A DNA stretch of 64,000 nt from Betaproteobacteria bacterium (GCA_016868295.1 VGHJ01000008.1:19969-83968), one strand, 5' to 3'; positions 38,746-47,446 are shown, numbered from the stretch's first letter. Notes: generated by a model not told the origin, from the letters alone. A program made the numbers and translations.

Positions 38746-38853
38746 TTACGCCTGCATCCGGATGCGGCCGGCCAGGGCGATGACGAACAGGCCGAATTCG
38801 TGCGTGTCGATGCCCAGCTCGCGCGCCGGATCGAGTGGCTGAATGACCGTCAC
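38746..38853 (-). CDS. possible 35-aa peptide downstream of the MacB-like permease
   Basis: A GTG-started frame five bases after the permease stop encodes VTVIQPLDPARELGIDTHEFGLFVIALAGRIRMQA. It sits in translational-coupling distance and is absent from the ORF track because of its size. It could be a real small protein or the remnant of a lost gene. No domain is recognisable. Confidence 0.3.
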   Translation of the reverse strand: MTVIQPLDPARELGIDTHEFGLFVIALAGRIRMQA

Positions 38854-38858
38854 CGGAT

Positions 38859-40058
38859 CTATTCGCTGCGCAGCGCCTCGAGTGGGTCGAGGCCGGCGGC
38901 GCGGCGCGCCGGGGCGACGCCGGCGGCCAGGCCGACGCCCACCGCCACCAGCTCGGCCAGCACGGCATAAGCCCAGGGCGTGTGCACCGGCAGCGCCGGA
39001 AAAGTCAGCGTCAGCAGCACGGCGATGGTCCAGCCGAGCGCCAGCCCGGCCGCGCCGCCCAGTGCCGCCAGCAGCGCCGCCTCGCCGAGGAAGAGCAGCA
39101 ATATCCTTCTTCGCGTCGCGCCGATGGCGCGCAGCAGGCCGATCTCGGACGTGCGCTCGGCCACGCCGATGGTGAGGATGGTGAGGATGCCCACCCCGCC
39201 CACCACCAGCGAGATGCCGCCGATGGCGGCCACGGCGAAGGTGATGGCGTTGAGCACGGTGCCGAAGACGTCGAGCATCTTCTGCGCCGGCGTGAGGGTG
39301 AAGTCCTCGGCGCCGTGGCGCGCGATCAGGATGCGCCGGATGCCCTCCTCGACTTCCGACAGCGGCGCCAGCGGGTCGAAGGTGACGTGGATCTCCTGCA
39401 GGCCGTCGCGGTTGAACATGTCGAGCGCGCGCGCCACCGGGATGAACACCGTGTCGTCCATGTCGAAGCCGAGGATCTGGCCCTTCGATTCCATCACGCC
39501 GACCACGCGGTAGCGCTCGCCGCCGACGCGGATGCGCGCGCCGAGCGGGTTCTCGGCGCCGAACAGCTCGGTTGCCACCTTGGAGCCGAGCACGACGAAG
39601 GCGCGCGCGGCGTGCGGGTCGTCCGGCGGCAGGTAGCTGCCGCTCGCCACGCGCATGGACAGCGCCGTCGAGAAATCCGGCCCGGTGCCGTAAAGGGTGA
39701 CGCGGCGCGTCTTGCCCTGGTGCGCGAGTTCGGCGTTGCCCTGCACCAGCGGGTCGGCGACGAGGACGTGAGGCGCACGGCGCAGGGCGAGGGCGTCGTC
39801 GATGGAAAGCGGGCGCGAGGTATTCACCGCGCCGAGCGAGGCGCCGTGCGTCTGGATGCGGCCCGGCGCGACGCCGATGATGTTGGTGCCGAACTGGGTG
39901 AATTCGGCGATGACGAAGCGGTGCAGCCCCTCGCCGATGGAGGTGAGCAGGATCACCGAGGCAATGCCCACCGCGATGCCCAGCGCCGTGAGCGCCGTGC
40001 GCATGCGGTGCGCGCGCAGCGAGGCGAGGATGAAGGCGATGAAGTCTCTGGTGATCAT
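38859..40058 (-). CDS. MacB-like ABC transporter permease (second copy)
   Basis: The 399-aa permease has an N-terminal membrane helix (LTALGIAVGIASVILLTSIGEG), a large periplasmic MacB-PCD domain (about 45-240), and three C-terminal helices with the FtsX motif ERTSEIGLLRAIGATRRRILLLFL. It begins inside the stop of the upstream permease gene (ATGA). The two permeases differ in sequence, suggesting a heterodimer with the LolD-like ATPase. A dispersed-motif copy falls within the last helices. Confidence 0.88.
   Translation of the reverse strand: MITRDFIAFILASLRAHRMRTALTALGIAVGIASVILLTSIGEGLHRFVIAEFTQFGTNIIGVAPGRIQTHGASLGAVNTSRPLSIDDALALRRAPHVLVADPLVQGNAELAHQGKTRRVTLYGTGPDFSTALSMRVASGSYLPPDDPHAARAFVVLGSKVATELFGAENPLGARIRVGGERYRVVGVMESKGQILGFDMDDTVFIPVARALDMFNRDGLQEIHVTFDPLAPLSEVEEGIRRILIARHGAEDFTLTPAQKMLDVFGTVLNAITFAVAAIGGISLVVGGVGILTILTIGVAERTSEIGLLRAIGATRRRILLLFLGEAALLAALGGAAGLALGWTIAVLLTLTFPALPVHTPWAYAVLAELVAVGVGLAAGVAPARRAAGLDPLEALRSE
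39001..39024 (+). repeat. dispersed 24-bp motif, copy 9 (inside permease)
   Basis: AAAGTCAGCGTCAGCAGCACGGCG lies antisense within the permease region LLTLTF, between two C-terminal helices. Confidence 0.65.
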
Positions 40059-41263
40059 CGTTTCGACAGTGCCATCACCGGGTCGAGCATGGCCGCGCGG
40101 CGCGCCGGCGCCACGGTGAACAGAACCGACGTGACGATGGCGGTGAGCGGGGCGGCGAGCACCGCCCACCAGGGGGCAGTGAACGGGATGTCGGGGAAGA
40201 ACTGGCCGATGGCGAGCTGGCCGAGCTTGCCGACGGCCAGGCCGCAGGCGGCGCCGCCCAGCGCCAGCATCACCGCTTCGGTGAAGAAGGCGGCGCGGAT
40301 CTGCGCACCGGTGGCGCCGAGCGCCTTCAACAGGCCGATCTCCCTGCGCCGCTGCGTCACGGCGATGAGCATGACGTTCATGATGAGGATGCCGGCGACC
40401 GCCAGCGAGATGGCGGCGATGCCGCCCACCGCCAGCGTCAGCGCGCGCAGTATCCGGTCGAAGGTGGCGAGCACGGCGTCCTGGGTGATCGCGGTGATGT
40501 CGCGCTCGCCTTCGTGGCGCAGGCGCAGGATCTCCTCGATGTCGGCCTTGGCGTGGGGGATCTGCTCGCGGCTCTTCGCCTCGACGAGGATGCGGAACAG
40601 CGCCTCGGTGTTGAACAGGGCCTGCGCCGCGGCGAGCGGCACGACGACGATCTCGTCGGTGTTGAAGCCGAGCGACTGGCCCTGCCTGGCCAGCACGCCG
40701 ACGATGCGGAAGCGCCGGTCGCCGATGCGCAGCCACTCGCCCAGGGCCGGGCGCGTGCCGAACAGTTCGCGGGCGACCTTCGAGCCGATGACGCACACCG
40801 GCTGGCTGTGGCGAGGGTCGCCCGGCGGCAGGAACACGCCCTGCCCCATGTCCATCTGCCGCACCTGGATGAATTCGGCGGTGGTGCCGAGCACCGGCGT
40901 CTCGCGCACGCGGCCGCCGGCGTTGACGTCGCCGGCGCCGACGATGAGCGGGGCGAAGCGCAGGATGGCCGGGCTGCGTTTCAACGCCAGGGCGTCGTCG
41001 ATGGAAAGGTCGCGCGGCGTCTTGCCGATCAGCACGCCGGGCATGGCGCCGGCGGTCTCGGAGCGGCCGGGCAGCACGATGATGAGGTTGGTGCCGAGCG
41101 AGCCGAACTGGTTCACCACGTAAAGCCGCGCGCCCTCGCCGATGGAGCTCACCGCCACCACGGCGGCGACGCCGATGCCCATGGCGAGCAGGATCAGCGC
41201 GGTGCGCGCGCGGTAGCCGCCGAGCACCTGCCAGGCGAAGCGGAGCAGATCGCCGAAGCGCAT
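40055..41263 (-). CDS. MacB-like ABC transporter permease (first copy)
   Basis: The 402-aa permease has the MacB plan: N-terminal helix LILLAMGIGVAAVVAVSSIGEG, MacB-PCD domain with VIGSKVARELFG, and a C-terminal FtsX domain (VTQRRREIGLLKALGATGAQIRAAFFTEAV). ATG 41263 lies seven bases after the ATPase stop. With the ATPase and the HlyD-like adaptor it should form a tripartite efflux or mechanotransmission complex. The substrate is unknown. Confidence 0.88.
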   Translation of the reverse strand: MRFGDLLRFAWQVLGGYRARTALILLAMGIGVAAVVAVSSIGEGARLYVVNQFGSLGTNLIIVLPGRSETAGAMPGVLIGKTPRDLSIDDALALKRSPAILRFAPLIVGAGDVNAGGRVRETPVLGTTAEFIQVRQMDMGQGVFLPPGDPRHSQPVCVIGSKVARELFGTRPALGEWLRIGDRRFRIVGVLARQGQSLGFNTDEIVVVPLAAAQALFNTEALFRILVEAKSREQIPHAKADIEEILRLRHEGERDITAITQDAVLATFDRILRALTLAVGGIAAISLAVAGILIMNVMLIAVTQRRREIGLLKALGATGAQIRAAFFTEAVMLALGGAACGLAVGKLGQLAIGQFFPDIPFTAPWWAVLAAPLTAIVTSVLFTVAPARRAAMLDPVMALSKR

Positions 41264-41270
41264 GCTATTC

Positions 41271-41951
41271 CTATTCCTTTTCCCGGAAATCCTCGGCGAT
41301 GGCGCCATCGACGAGACGGATGCGGCGGTGGGCGCGGGCGCCGATCTCCGGATCGTGGGTGACGACGGCCACCGTGCCGCCCTCGTGGTGCACGCGCTCG
41401 AGCACGGCCATGACGTCCTGCCCGGTGTGGCGGTCGAGGTTGCCGGTCGGCTCGTCGGCGAGGATCAGCGTCGGCCCCATCGACATGGCGCGGGCGATGG
41501 CGACGCGCTGGCACTGGCCGCCGGAGAGCTGGTCGGGGCGGTGGCCGGCGCGGTCCTCGAGGCCGTAGTCGGCGAGCAGCTTGTCGAGGCGGCGGCGCCG
41601 CTCGGCCGGGTCGATGCCGGCGAGCACCATCGGCAGCTCGATGTTCTGCTCGGCGGTGAGGCGCGGCACGAGGTGGAAGAACTGGAAGACGAAGCCGATG
41701 GTCTCGCGCCGCACGCGCGCCAGTTCGTCGTCGGTCAGCCCGGTGACGTCGCGGCCGTTCAGTTCGTAGCGGCCGGCATTCGGCCGGTCGAGCAGGCCGA
41801 GGATGTTGAGCAGGGTGGACTTGCCAGAGCCGGACGGCCCCATGATGGAGAGGTATTCGCCCTGGGCGATGTCGAGGCTGACGCCGCGCAGGGCGTGCAC
41901 CGCCTCGTCGCCGACGCGGAAGATGCGCTCGATGCCGGCGAGGCGGATCAT
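41271..41951 (-). CDS. LolD/MacB-type ABC transporter ATPase
   Basis: The 226-aa ATPase has Walker A GPSGSGKST, Walker B LILADEPTGNLD, and an ABC signature LSGGQCQRVAIARA, where the usual second Gln is Cys. The sequence fits the MacB/LolD subfamily. Its ATG overlaps the stop of the HlyD-like gene, and it precedes the two permease genes. Confidence 0.93.
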   Translation of the reverse strand: MIRLAGIERIFRVGDEAVHALRGVSLDIAQGEYLSIMGPSGSGKSTLLNILGLLDRPNAGRYELNGRDVTGLTDDELARVRRETIGFVFQFFHLVPRLTAEQNIELPMVLAGIDPAERRRRLDKLLADYGLEDRAGHRPDQLSGGQCQRVAIARAMSMGPTLILADEPTGNLDRHTGQDVMAVLERVHHEGGTVAVVTHDPEIGARAHRRIRLVDGAIAEDFREKE

Positions 41952-43114
41952 TTTGCCTTGGCGGCAGGTTTTTCCTCGGCCACCGCGTGGGCGCCGGCCC
42001 TGACGCCGGCGCGCTCGAGCGAGGTGACGACGCGGTCGCCGCGATTCAGGCCGCTCTTCGCCTCGGTGTATTCCCAGTTGCTCAGGCCGGCCTCGATCTT
42101 CCTTTCCTCGAGCACGCCGCGCCCGGTGAGCACCAGCACGCGGCTGTCCGGCATCAGCGCCGTGGTCGGGATGCGCAGCACGTTGTCGCGGCTGTCGACC
42201 ACCACCTCGATGTCGGCGCTGTAGCCGACCAGCAGGTGGCGGATCTCGGCGGGGGATTCGAAGTCCACCTCGACCTCGACGGTGCGCGCCTGCTTCTCCA
42301 GCGCCAGCACGTAGGGGGCGATGCGACGCAGCTTGCCGGTGAAATGCCTGCCGCGGTAGGCGTCGAGCGAGATGCGGCCGGCCATGCCGACCTTGATCTG
42401 CGCGGCGTCGACTTCGTCGATCGGCGCCGAGACGTAGAGGCAGGAATCGTCGATGAGGTCGACCGCCGGCAGGGTCGGGATGCCGGGCGGCGAAGGCGTC
42501 AGGTATTCACCGACCTCGCCGTTCACCTCGGCGACGATGCCGTCGAAGGGCGCCTTCACCACGGTGCGCGCCGTGTCGGCGCGCGAGGCGCCGATGCGCG
42601 CCTGCGCCTCCTGCACCTGGGCGCGGGCGGAGTCGCAGCCGGCCTGGCGCGCCTTGGCCTCGCTCTCGGCCTGGTCGACGCGTTCCTCGGAGACGAAACC
42701 CTTGTCGCGCATCGCCCGCGTGCGCGCGGCGTTGCGGCGGGCGTTGTCGGCGACGAGGCAGGCCTCGCGCAGGTGCGCCTGCGCCGTGCCGCGCTGCTCG
42801 AGCGAGATGCGCTCGCGCGCGGCGAGGTCGTCGTTCCACAGTTCGACCAGCACCTGGCCGGCCTTGACGCGGTCGCCCTCGCGCACGCGCAGCTTGTCGA
42901 TGCGCCCGCCCAGCGGCGGCGCCAGCTTGGCGCGGCGGCAGGCGGCGACCGAGCCGGCGCGCGTGTTGGCGACGGTGGTCTCCACCTTGCCCGGCTCGAC
43001 GTCGGCGACGAGGACGGCGATCGGCTTCGGCCGCGTCAGGGAAAAAGCCAGTCCCGCCAGCACGGCGAGGACGGCGGCGGCGATGAGGAGATTGCGGATC
43101 AGCGGTGTTTTCAT
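41948..43114 (-). CDS. HlyD/MacA-like periplasmic adaptor
   Basis: The 388-aa membrane-fusion protein has an N-terminal anchor (IRNLLIAAAVLAVLAGLAFSL), a split biotinyl-lipoyl domain (LAPPLGGRIDKLRVREGDRVKAGQVLVEL ... VKAPFDGIVAEVNGEVGEYL) around an alpha-hairpin (about 95-165), and beta-barrel and proximal domains. It links the inner-membrane ABC pump to an outer-membrane channel not encoded here. A dispersed-motif copy falls in the anchor helix. The start overlaps the hydrolase stop. Confidence 0.88.
   Translation of the reverse strand: MKTPLIRNLLIAAAVLAVLAGLAFSLTRPKPIAVLVADVEPGKVETTVANTRAGSVAACRRAKLAPPLGGRIDKLRVREGDRVKAGQVLVELWNDDLAARERISLEQRGTAQAHLREACLVADNARRNAARTRAMRDKGFVSEERVDQAESEAKARQAGCDSARAQVQEAQARIGASRADTARTVVKAPFDGIVAEVNGEVGEYLTPSPPGIPTLPAVDLIDDSCLYVSAPIDEVDAAQIKVGMAGRISLDAYRGRHFTGKLRRIAPYVLALEKQARTVEVEVDFESPAEIRHLLVGYSADIEVVVDSRDNVLRIPTTALMPDSRVLVLTGRGVLEERKIEAGLSNWEYTEAKSGLNRGDRVVTSLERAGVRAGAHAVAEEKPAAKAK
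43044..43067 (+). repeat. dispersed 24-bp motif, copy 10 (inside the adaptor gene)
   Basis: AAAGCCAGTCCCGCCAGCACGGCG, with one change in the first block, lies antisense in the adaptor membrane anchor LAVLAGLAFSL. Confidence 0.65.
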
Positions 43115-43905
43115 GAGGCGATGAAGCTGCGCAGGGCGTCGAGCACGGCGTCGGGGTATTCCGCCATGAGGGCGTGGCCGCTTCCCTCGATGGAGGCGAT
43201 GCGCGCTTCCTTCATGGCGGCGGCGAGCTTGGGCGCGCCGCGCGGGCTGGTCATCATGTCTCGGCTGCCGACGACGAGCAGCGCCGGGCAGGTCGCGGCG
43301 GCGGCCGCCTCCATGCCGCGCCGGTATTCGTTGCAGGCATTGAGGTCGTTGAAGAGCACGCCGTCGTCGGCGCGCTCGGCGAGGCGAATGCTCGCGCCCA
43401 TCATCCACATGCCCGGCACGGTGTTGCCGCCGAGGGCGCCGCGCGGGCCGTGCGACCAGACGTTCACCATGCCCTCGGCCTTCGGCCGCGCCTCGCGCGC
43501 CGCGGTGAGCAGCGCCTCCGAGACGGGCATCGGCACGGCGGTGCCGACCAGCGCGATCTTCGCCACGCGCTCGGGGTAGCGCGAAGCGGCTTCGAGGCCG
43601 ATCAGCGAGCCCATGCTGTGGCCGACCAGCGCCGCCTGTTTCACCCCTGCCGCGTCGAGCAGGGCGACGATCCAGTCGGCCTGCGCCTCCACGCTCGGCA
43701 GCAGCGGGCCGTCGGAGCGGCCGTGGCCGGGCAGGTCGACCGCCAGCACGCCGAAACCGTGGTGGGCGAACCAGCGGCTTTGCAGGCCCCACACGCTGTG
43801 GTCGTTCTCTGCGCCGTGGATGAAAACAACCGCGGGCAGTTCGGGATTGAAGGGCTTGCCGCCGGTGTAGGCGTAGGCTTTCGCGCCCGTTACAGTGAAT
43901 TCCAT
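43111..43905 (-). CDS. alpha/beta-fold hydrolase
   Basis: The 264-aa enzyme has the oxyanion motif HGAENDHSVW, DLPGHGRSDGP, the nucleophile elbow GHSMGS, and a terminal catalytic His in IEGSGHALMAEYPDAV. The substrate is unknown. It lies two bases after metY and its stop overlaps the adaptor start, so it belongs to the same transcript as the exporter. Confidence 0.88.
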   Translation of the reverse strand: MEFTVTGAKAYAYTGGKPFNPELPAVVFIHGAENDHSVWGLQSRWFAHHGFGVLAVDLPGHGRSDGPLLPSVEAQADWIVALLDAAGVKQAALVGHSMGSLIGLEAASRYPERVAKIALVGTAVPMPVSEALLTAAREARPKAEGMVNVWSHGPRGALGGNTVPGMWMMGASIRLAERADDGVLFNDLNACNEYRRGMEAAAAATCPALLVVGSRDMMTSPRGAPKLAAAMKEARIASIEGSGHALMAEYPDAVLDALRSFIAS

Positions 43906-43907
43906 GG

Positions 43908-45218
43908 TCAGGCCTTCTGTGCGGCGCGCAGTCCGGCGTCGAGGTCGGCGATGAGGTCTTGCGGGTCCTCCAGGCCGATGGAGAGGCGCACCGTGCCCTC
44001 GTGGATGCCGGAGGCGCGCAGGGCCTCGTCCGACATGCGGAAATGCGTCGTGCTGGCCGGGTGGATCACCAGCGACTTGGCGTCGCCGACGTTGGCGAGG
44101 TGCGAGAAGACGCGCAGCGTCTCGATGAATTTGCGTCCGGCGAGTTTGCCGCCATGGGGTCCGCCCTTGAGGACGAAGCTGAACACCGAGCCGCAGCCCT
44201 TCGGCAGCAGCCGCTTCGCCAGTTCGTGGTCGGGGTGGCTCGGCAGCTCCGGATAGGACACCGACTCCACCGCGGCGTGGGCGGCGAGGTGGGCGACGAC
44301 CTGGCGCGTGTTGTCGATGTGGCGCTGCATGCGCAGCGGCAGCGTTTCCATGCCCTGCAGCAGCTGGAAGGCGGTCATCGGACTCATGCAGGCGCCGAAG
44401 TCGCGCAGGCCTTCGCGCCGCGCCCGCAGCAGGAAGGCAGCGACGGTGGATTCCTCGGCGAAATCCATGCCGTGGAAGCCGGCGTAGGGCTCGGTCAGCG
44501 TCGGGAACTTGCCGCCGGTTTTCTCCCAGTCGAATTTCCCGCTATCGACGAGCAGGCCGCCGATGGCGACGCCGTGGCCGCCGAGGAACTTGGTCGCCGA
44601 GTGGAAAACGAGGTCGGCGCCGTGCTCGAAGGGGCGCATCAGGTACGGCGTGGTGAAGGTGGCGTCCACCAGCAGCGGCAGGCCGGCGGCGTGGGCGATC
44701 CCGGCCACGCCCGGCACGTCGAGCACGTCGAGGCCGGGGTTGCCCAGCGTCTCGCCGAACAGCAGGCGGGTGTTGGGGCGGATCGCGGCGCGCCAGGCGT
44801 CGAGCTCGCGCGGGTTCACGAAGGTCGTTTCGATGCCGAAGCGCGGCAGGGTGTATTCGAGCAGGTTGTGCGAACCGCCGTAGAGCGCGCGCGAGGCGAC
44901 GATGTGGCCGCCGGCGCCCATCAGGGTGCACACCGCCAGATGCAGCGCCGCCTGGCCGGAGGCGGTGGCGATGGCGCCGACGCCGCCTTCGAGGGCGGCG
45001 ATGCGCTCCTCCAGCACGGCATTCGTCGGGTTGGAGATGCGCGAGTAGACGTGGCCGGCGCGCTCCATGTTGAAGAGGGCGGCAGCCTGGTCGGCGTCCT
45101 TGAAGACGAAGCTGGTGGTGAGGTAGATCGGCGCGGCGCGGGCGCCGAATTGCGGATCGGGTTGCTGGCCGGCGTGCAGGCTCAGGGTGTCGAAATTGAA
45201 TGCGGAAGTCTTGCTCAT
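43908..45218 (-). CDS. metY: O-acetylhomoserine sulfhydrylase-like PLP enzyme
   Basis: The 436-aa Cys/Met-metabolism PLP protein has SRISNPTNAVLEERIAALEGG, the aspartate that binds the pyridine ring in VDATFTTPYL, and the PLP lysine in SATKFLGGHG. Length and the long insert fit O-acetylhomoserine sulfhydrylases, which make homocysteine from sulfide. It heads a leftward operon with a hydrolase and an ABC exporter. The ribosome binding site lies at the edge of a repeat. Confidence 0.88.
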   Translation of the reverse strand: MSKTSAFNFDTLSLHAGQQPDPQFGARAAPIYLTTSFVFKDADQAAALFNMERAGHVYSRISNPTNAVLEERIAALEGGVGAIATASGQAALHLAVCTLMGAGGHIVASRALYGGSHNLLEYTLPRFGIETTFVNPRELDAWRAAIRPNTRLLFGETLGNPGLDVLDVPGVAGIAHAAGLPLLVDATFTTPYLMRPFEHGADLVFHSATKFLGGHGVAIGGLLVDSGKFDWEKTGGKFPTLTEPYAGFHGMDFAEESTVAAFLLRARREGLRDFGACMSPMTAFQLLQGMETLPLRMQRHIDNTRQVVAHLAAHAAVESVSYPELPSHPDHELAKRLLPKGCGSVFSFVLKGGPHGGKLAGRKFIETLRVFSHLANVGDAKSLVIHPASTTHFRMSDEALRASGIHEGTVRLSIGLEDPQDLIADLDAGLRAAQKA

Positions 45219-45228
45219 TCAGTACCTT

Positions 45229-45293
45229 TCCCCCGGCCCCCTTCCCGGGGAAGGGGGTGACGGTCGTTCGCCGCTGCGCGGCTCCATGTTGTT
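45229..45293 (-). repeat. RBS-bearing palindromic repeat, copy 1 (before metY)
   Basis: In gene sense it reads GGAGCCGCGCAGCGGCGAAC, then CCCCCTTCCCCGGGAAGGGGG, then GGGGGAAAGGT just before the metY ATG. The last purine run is the likely ribosome binding site. Confidence 0.8.
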
Positions 45294-45501
45294 ATGCCGG
45301 AATGTCGGGTTCGATCATGCGTTCGAGGAGGGCGATGCGGTCCTTCAGCTGCAGCTTGCGCTTCTTCAGCCGCCGCAGCATGAGGTCGTCGTGCGGCGGC
45401 GTCTGCAGCAGGCGCGCGATGATCTCGTCCAGGTCGCGGTGCTCGATCTGCAGTTCGTGCAGCCTGAGGCGCAGGGCGGCGATGTCTTCGGCTTCCTTCA
45501 T
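45292..45501 (-). CDS. DUF465 family small coiled-coil protein
   Basis: The 69-aa, charged, helical product (ALRLRLHELQIEHRDLDEIIARLLQTPPHDDLMLRRLKKRKLQLKDRIALLERM) matches the DUF465/YdcH family of short coiled-coil proteins of unknown function. The start has a poor ribosome binding site. It stands alone between the repeat before metY and the divergent DUF3567 gene. Confidence 0.82.
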   Translation of the reverse strand: MKEAEDIAALRLRLHELQIEHRDLDEIIARLLQTPPHDDLMLRRLKKRKLQLKDRIALLERMIEPDIPA

Positions 45502-45549
45502 ACGGCCATGTTATTCGCCGGCTGCGTGAAAGACAACAGCGGCGGCAGG

Positions 45550-45578
45550 GTTGAAAAGCCCATGCGAGCACCCATTTC
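45550..45578 (+). promoter_or_regulatory. possible sigma-32 promoter before the DUF3567 gene
   Basis: GTTGAAA (45550-45556), 14 bases, then CCCATTTC (45571-45578) resembles the clpB heat-shock promoter, 21 bases before the start codon. Confidence 0.5.
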
Positions 45579-45599
45579 ACCAACATGGAGGCACCCGAC

Positions 45600-45833
45600 A
45601 TGATGATCGTCTTCGACAACCCGGTGATGCATGTGGTCGATTACCCGGCGCAGGATGCCGTGGAGGTGATCGACAAGCGCGTGAACAAGGGCGTGCTGAT
45701 GCGCGACGGCGCCGCCGAGCGCTTCCGCGCCGAGTTGAAGGCGCTGGTCTCGGGCGAGCCCGAGCTGGAAGCCTTCGACGCGCTGCTCGACGAGTACCAG
45801 ACGCTGCTCAGCCAGCCCGCCGTGTATCACTGA
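45600..45833 (+). CDS. DUF3567 family protein
   Basis: The 77-aa protein (MMIVFDNPVMHVVDYPAQDAVEVIDKRVNKGVLMRDGAAERFRAEL) matches DUF3567, a betaproteobacterial family of unknown function. ATG 45600 has GGAGG nine bases ahead; a second ATG follows directly, and the track's ATG 45585 is less likely. A heat-shock-like promoter precedes it. Confidence 0.82.
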   Translation: MMIVFDNPVMHVVDYPAQDAVEVIDKRVNKGVLMRDGAAERFRAELKALVSGEPELEAFDALLDEYQTLLSQPAVYH

Positions 45834-45840
45834 GCCGGAC

Positions 45841-46161
45841 TTACAGCAAAGTCAGTCCCCACAGCACGGCCATGCCCGCCGCGATGGCGGCGAAGGTGCT
45901 GCGCGTGAGGAGGGCGACGGCGAAGCCGGCCAGCGCCGCCACGGTGCGCGGCCCGTCGAGCGCCGCCTCCGGCCCCGGCGCGCCGGCCAGCAGTTGCGGT
46001 GCGATGATGGCGGCGAGGATCGCCGGCGGCACATGGTTGAGGACGTGCCGCAGCCAGGCCGGCAGTTCCCCTTCGCCGAGCAGGGCGAGGAAGGACAGCC
46101 GGGTGGCGAAGGTCGCCAGCCCGAGCGCGGCGATCACGCCCCAGGTCGCGAACTCGGCCAT
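45841..46161 (-). CDS. azlD: branched-chain amino acid exporter small subunit AzlD
   Basis: The 106-aa protein with about four membrane segments (WGVIAALGLATFATRLSFLALLGEG; HVLNHVPPAILAAIIAPQLL) fits AzlD. It works with AzlC to export branched-chain amino acids or analogues. Its start lies inside the azlC end (28-base overlap). A dispersed-motif copy encodes the final residues VLWGLTLL. Confidence 0.88.
   Translation of the reverse strand: MAEFATWGVIAALGLATFATRLSFLALLGEGELPAWLRHVLNHVPPAILAAIIAPQLLAGAPGPEAALDGPRTVAALAGFAVALLTRSTFAAIAAGMAVLWGLTLL
45848..45871 (+). repeat. dispersed 24-bp motif, copy 11 (end of azlD)
   Basis: AAAGTCAGTCCCCACAGCACGGCC ends in GGCC rather than GGCG. It overlaps the last codons of the leftward azlD. 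Confidence 0.7.
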
Positions 46162-46835
46162 AACCTTTCCATTGCGATGCCGACGGCGGCGCCGATCAGG
46201 GCGGCGGCCATCAGGTTGAGCTTCAGCGGCAGGACGAGGAAGACGGAGGTCAGCCCCCCCGCCACGGCGGCGGCGGCCATGGCGCGGTTGCGCACGAGCG
46301 GCGCCAGCACGCCGATGAAGGTGAGGGCGACGACGAAGTCGATCGAGAGGGCGGCCGGCACGCGCGCGCCGAGAACGATGCCGGCCAGGCTGGCGACCTG
46401 CCAGAACAGCCACAGCGTGGCGGCGATGCCGAGGTAGAACCAGGCGATGTCCCTCTTCCCGTCGAGGATGCGCGCCAGCGTGACGCCGAAGGCCTGGTCG
46501 GTGAGGAGATAGCCGGCCAGCCAGCGCTCGAGGCGGGAGGTGCCGCGGAACTGCTGCGCCAGCGTGGCGCTGTACATCATGAAGCGCAGGTTGACCACCC
46601 AGCCGGTGAGCACGATGACCCAGCCCGGCGCGCCGGCGGCGAAGAGCTGCGTGGCGACGATCTGCGAGGAGCCGGCGAAGACCATCCAGGAGAGGGCGAA
46701 GGACTGGCCCGGCGTCAGCCCCGCGCCGGCCGCCGCCGCGCCGCAGACCATGCCGAAGAGCAGGATGCCGGGCGAGAGCGGCAGGCAGGCGCGCACGCCG
46801 GCGAGGAAGGCCTGCTGTCTGTCGGAGGAAGCCAC
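46134..46835 (-). CDS. azlC: branched-chain amino acid exporter large subunit AzlC
   Basis: The 233-aa membrane protein has the AzlC signature near the N-terminus ([52 protein letters not shown]). With AzlD it forms the exporter. It is divergent from greB with a gap of 62 bases between start codons. Confidence 0.9.
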   Translation of the reverse strand: MASSDRQQAFLAGVRACLPLSPGILLFGMVCGAAAAGAGLTPGQSFALSWMVFAGSSQIVATQLFAAGAPGWVIVLTGWVVNLRFMMYSATLAQQFRGTSRLERWLAGYLLTDQAFGVTLARILDGKRDIAWFYLGIAATLWLFWQVASLAGIVLGARVPAALSIDFVVALTFIGVLAPLVRNRAMAAAAVAGGLTSVFLVLPLKLNLMAAALIGAAVGIAMERLWPSSRPGA

Positions 46836-46897
46836 GAGGCTTGTCGTTGTTGTTCGAACGCGGTAATTTTAGCCCACCCCGATCACGCACCGCGAGC

Positions 46898-47446
46898 ATG
46901 AACAAGGCTTTCGTCAAGGAAGACGCGCCCGAGGAGGAGGACGGCCCGCCGTCCGCCCCGGCGCTGCCGCACGGCACGAAGAACTACATGACGCGCCGCG
47001 GCTACGGCCTGCTCAAGGCCGAGCTCGACCATCTGGTGAAGACCGAGCGCCCGGCGCTGGTGCAGACCGTGGCCTGGGCCGCCTCGAACGGCGACCGCTC
47101 GGAGAACGGCGACTACATCTACGGCAAGAAGCGCCTGCGCGAGATCGACCGGCGCATCCGCTTCCTCATGAAGCGCCTGGAGAACTCGGTGGTGGTCGAC
47201 CCGGCGCGGCAGGAGAATACGGATCAGGTGTTCTTCGGCGCCAGCGTGACGGTGTGCGACGCCGACGGCACGGAGGCCACCTACCGGATCGTCGGCATCG
47301 ACGAGGCCGACGCCGGCCAGGGCTTGATCAGCTGGATCTCGCCGCTGGCGCGCGCGCTGCTCAAGGCGCGCGAGGGCGACACGGTGCGCTTCGCCAGCCC
47401 GGCCGGTCCGCGCGAGCTGGAGATCGTCGAGATCCGCTACGCCTGA
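46898..47446 (+). CDS. greB: transcription elongation factor GreB
   Basis: The 182-aa protein has a GreB-type N-terminal coiled coil (GDRSENGDYIYGKKRLREIDRRIRFLMKRLE), with the catalytic acidic tip residues in the loop, and a C-terminal FKBP-like domain. It rescues backtracked RNA polymerase by transcript cleavage. The frame is open upstream to 46841, but ATG 46898 (MNKAFVKEDAPEEED) is the likely start. The acidic N-terminal extension (about 25 residues) is longer than in E. coli. The end overlaps the convergent kinase by ten bases. Confidence 0.92.
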   Translation: MNKAFVKEDAPEEEDGPPSAPALPHGTKNYMTRRGYGLLKAELDHLVKTERPALVQTVAWAASNGDRSENGDYIYGKKRLREIDRRIRFLMKRLENSVVVDPARQENTDQVFFGASVTVCDADGTEATYRIVGIDEADAGQGLISWISPLARALLKAREGDTVRFASPAGPRELEIVEIRYA

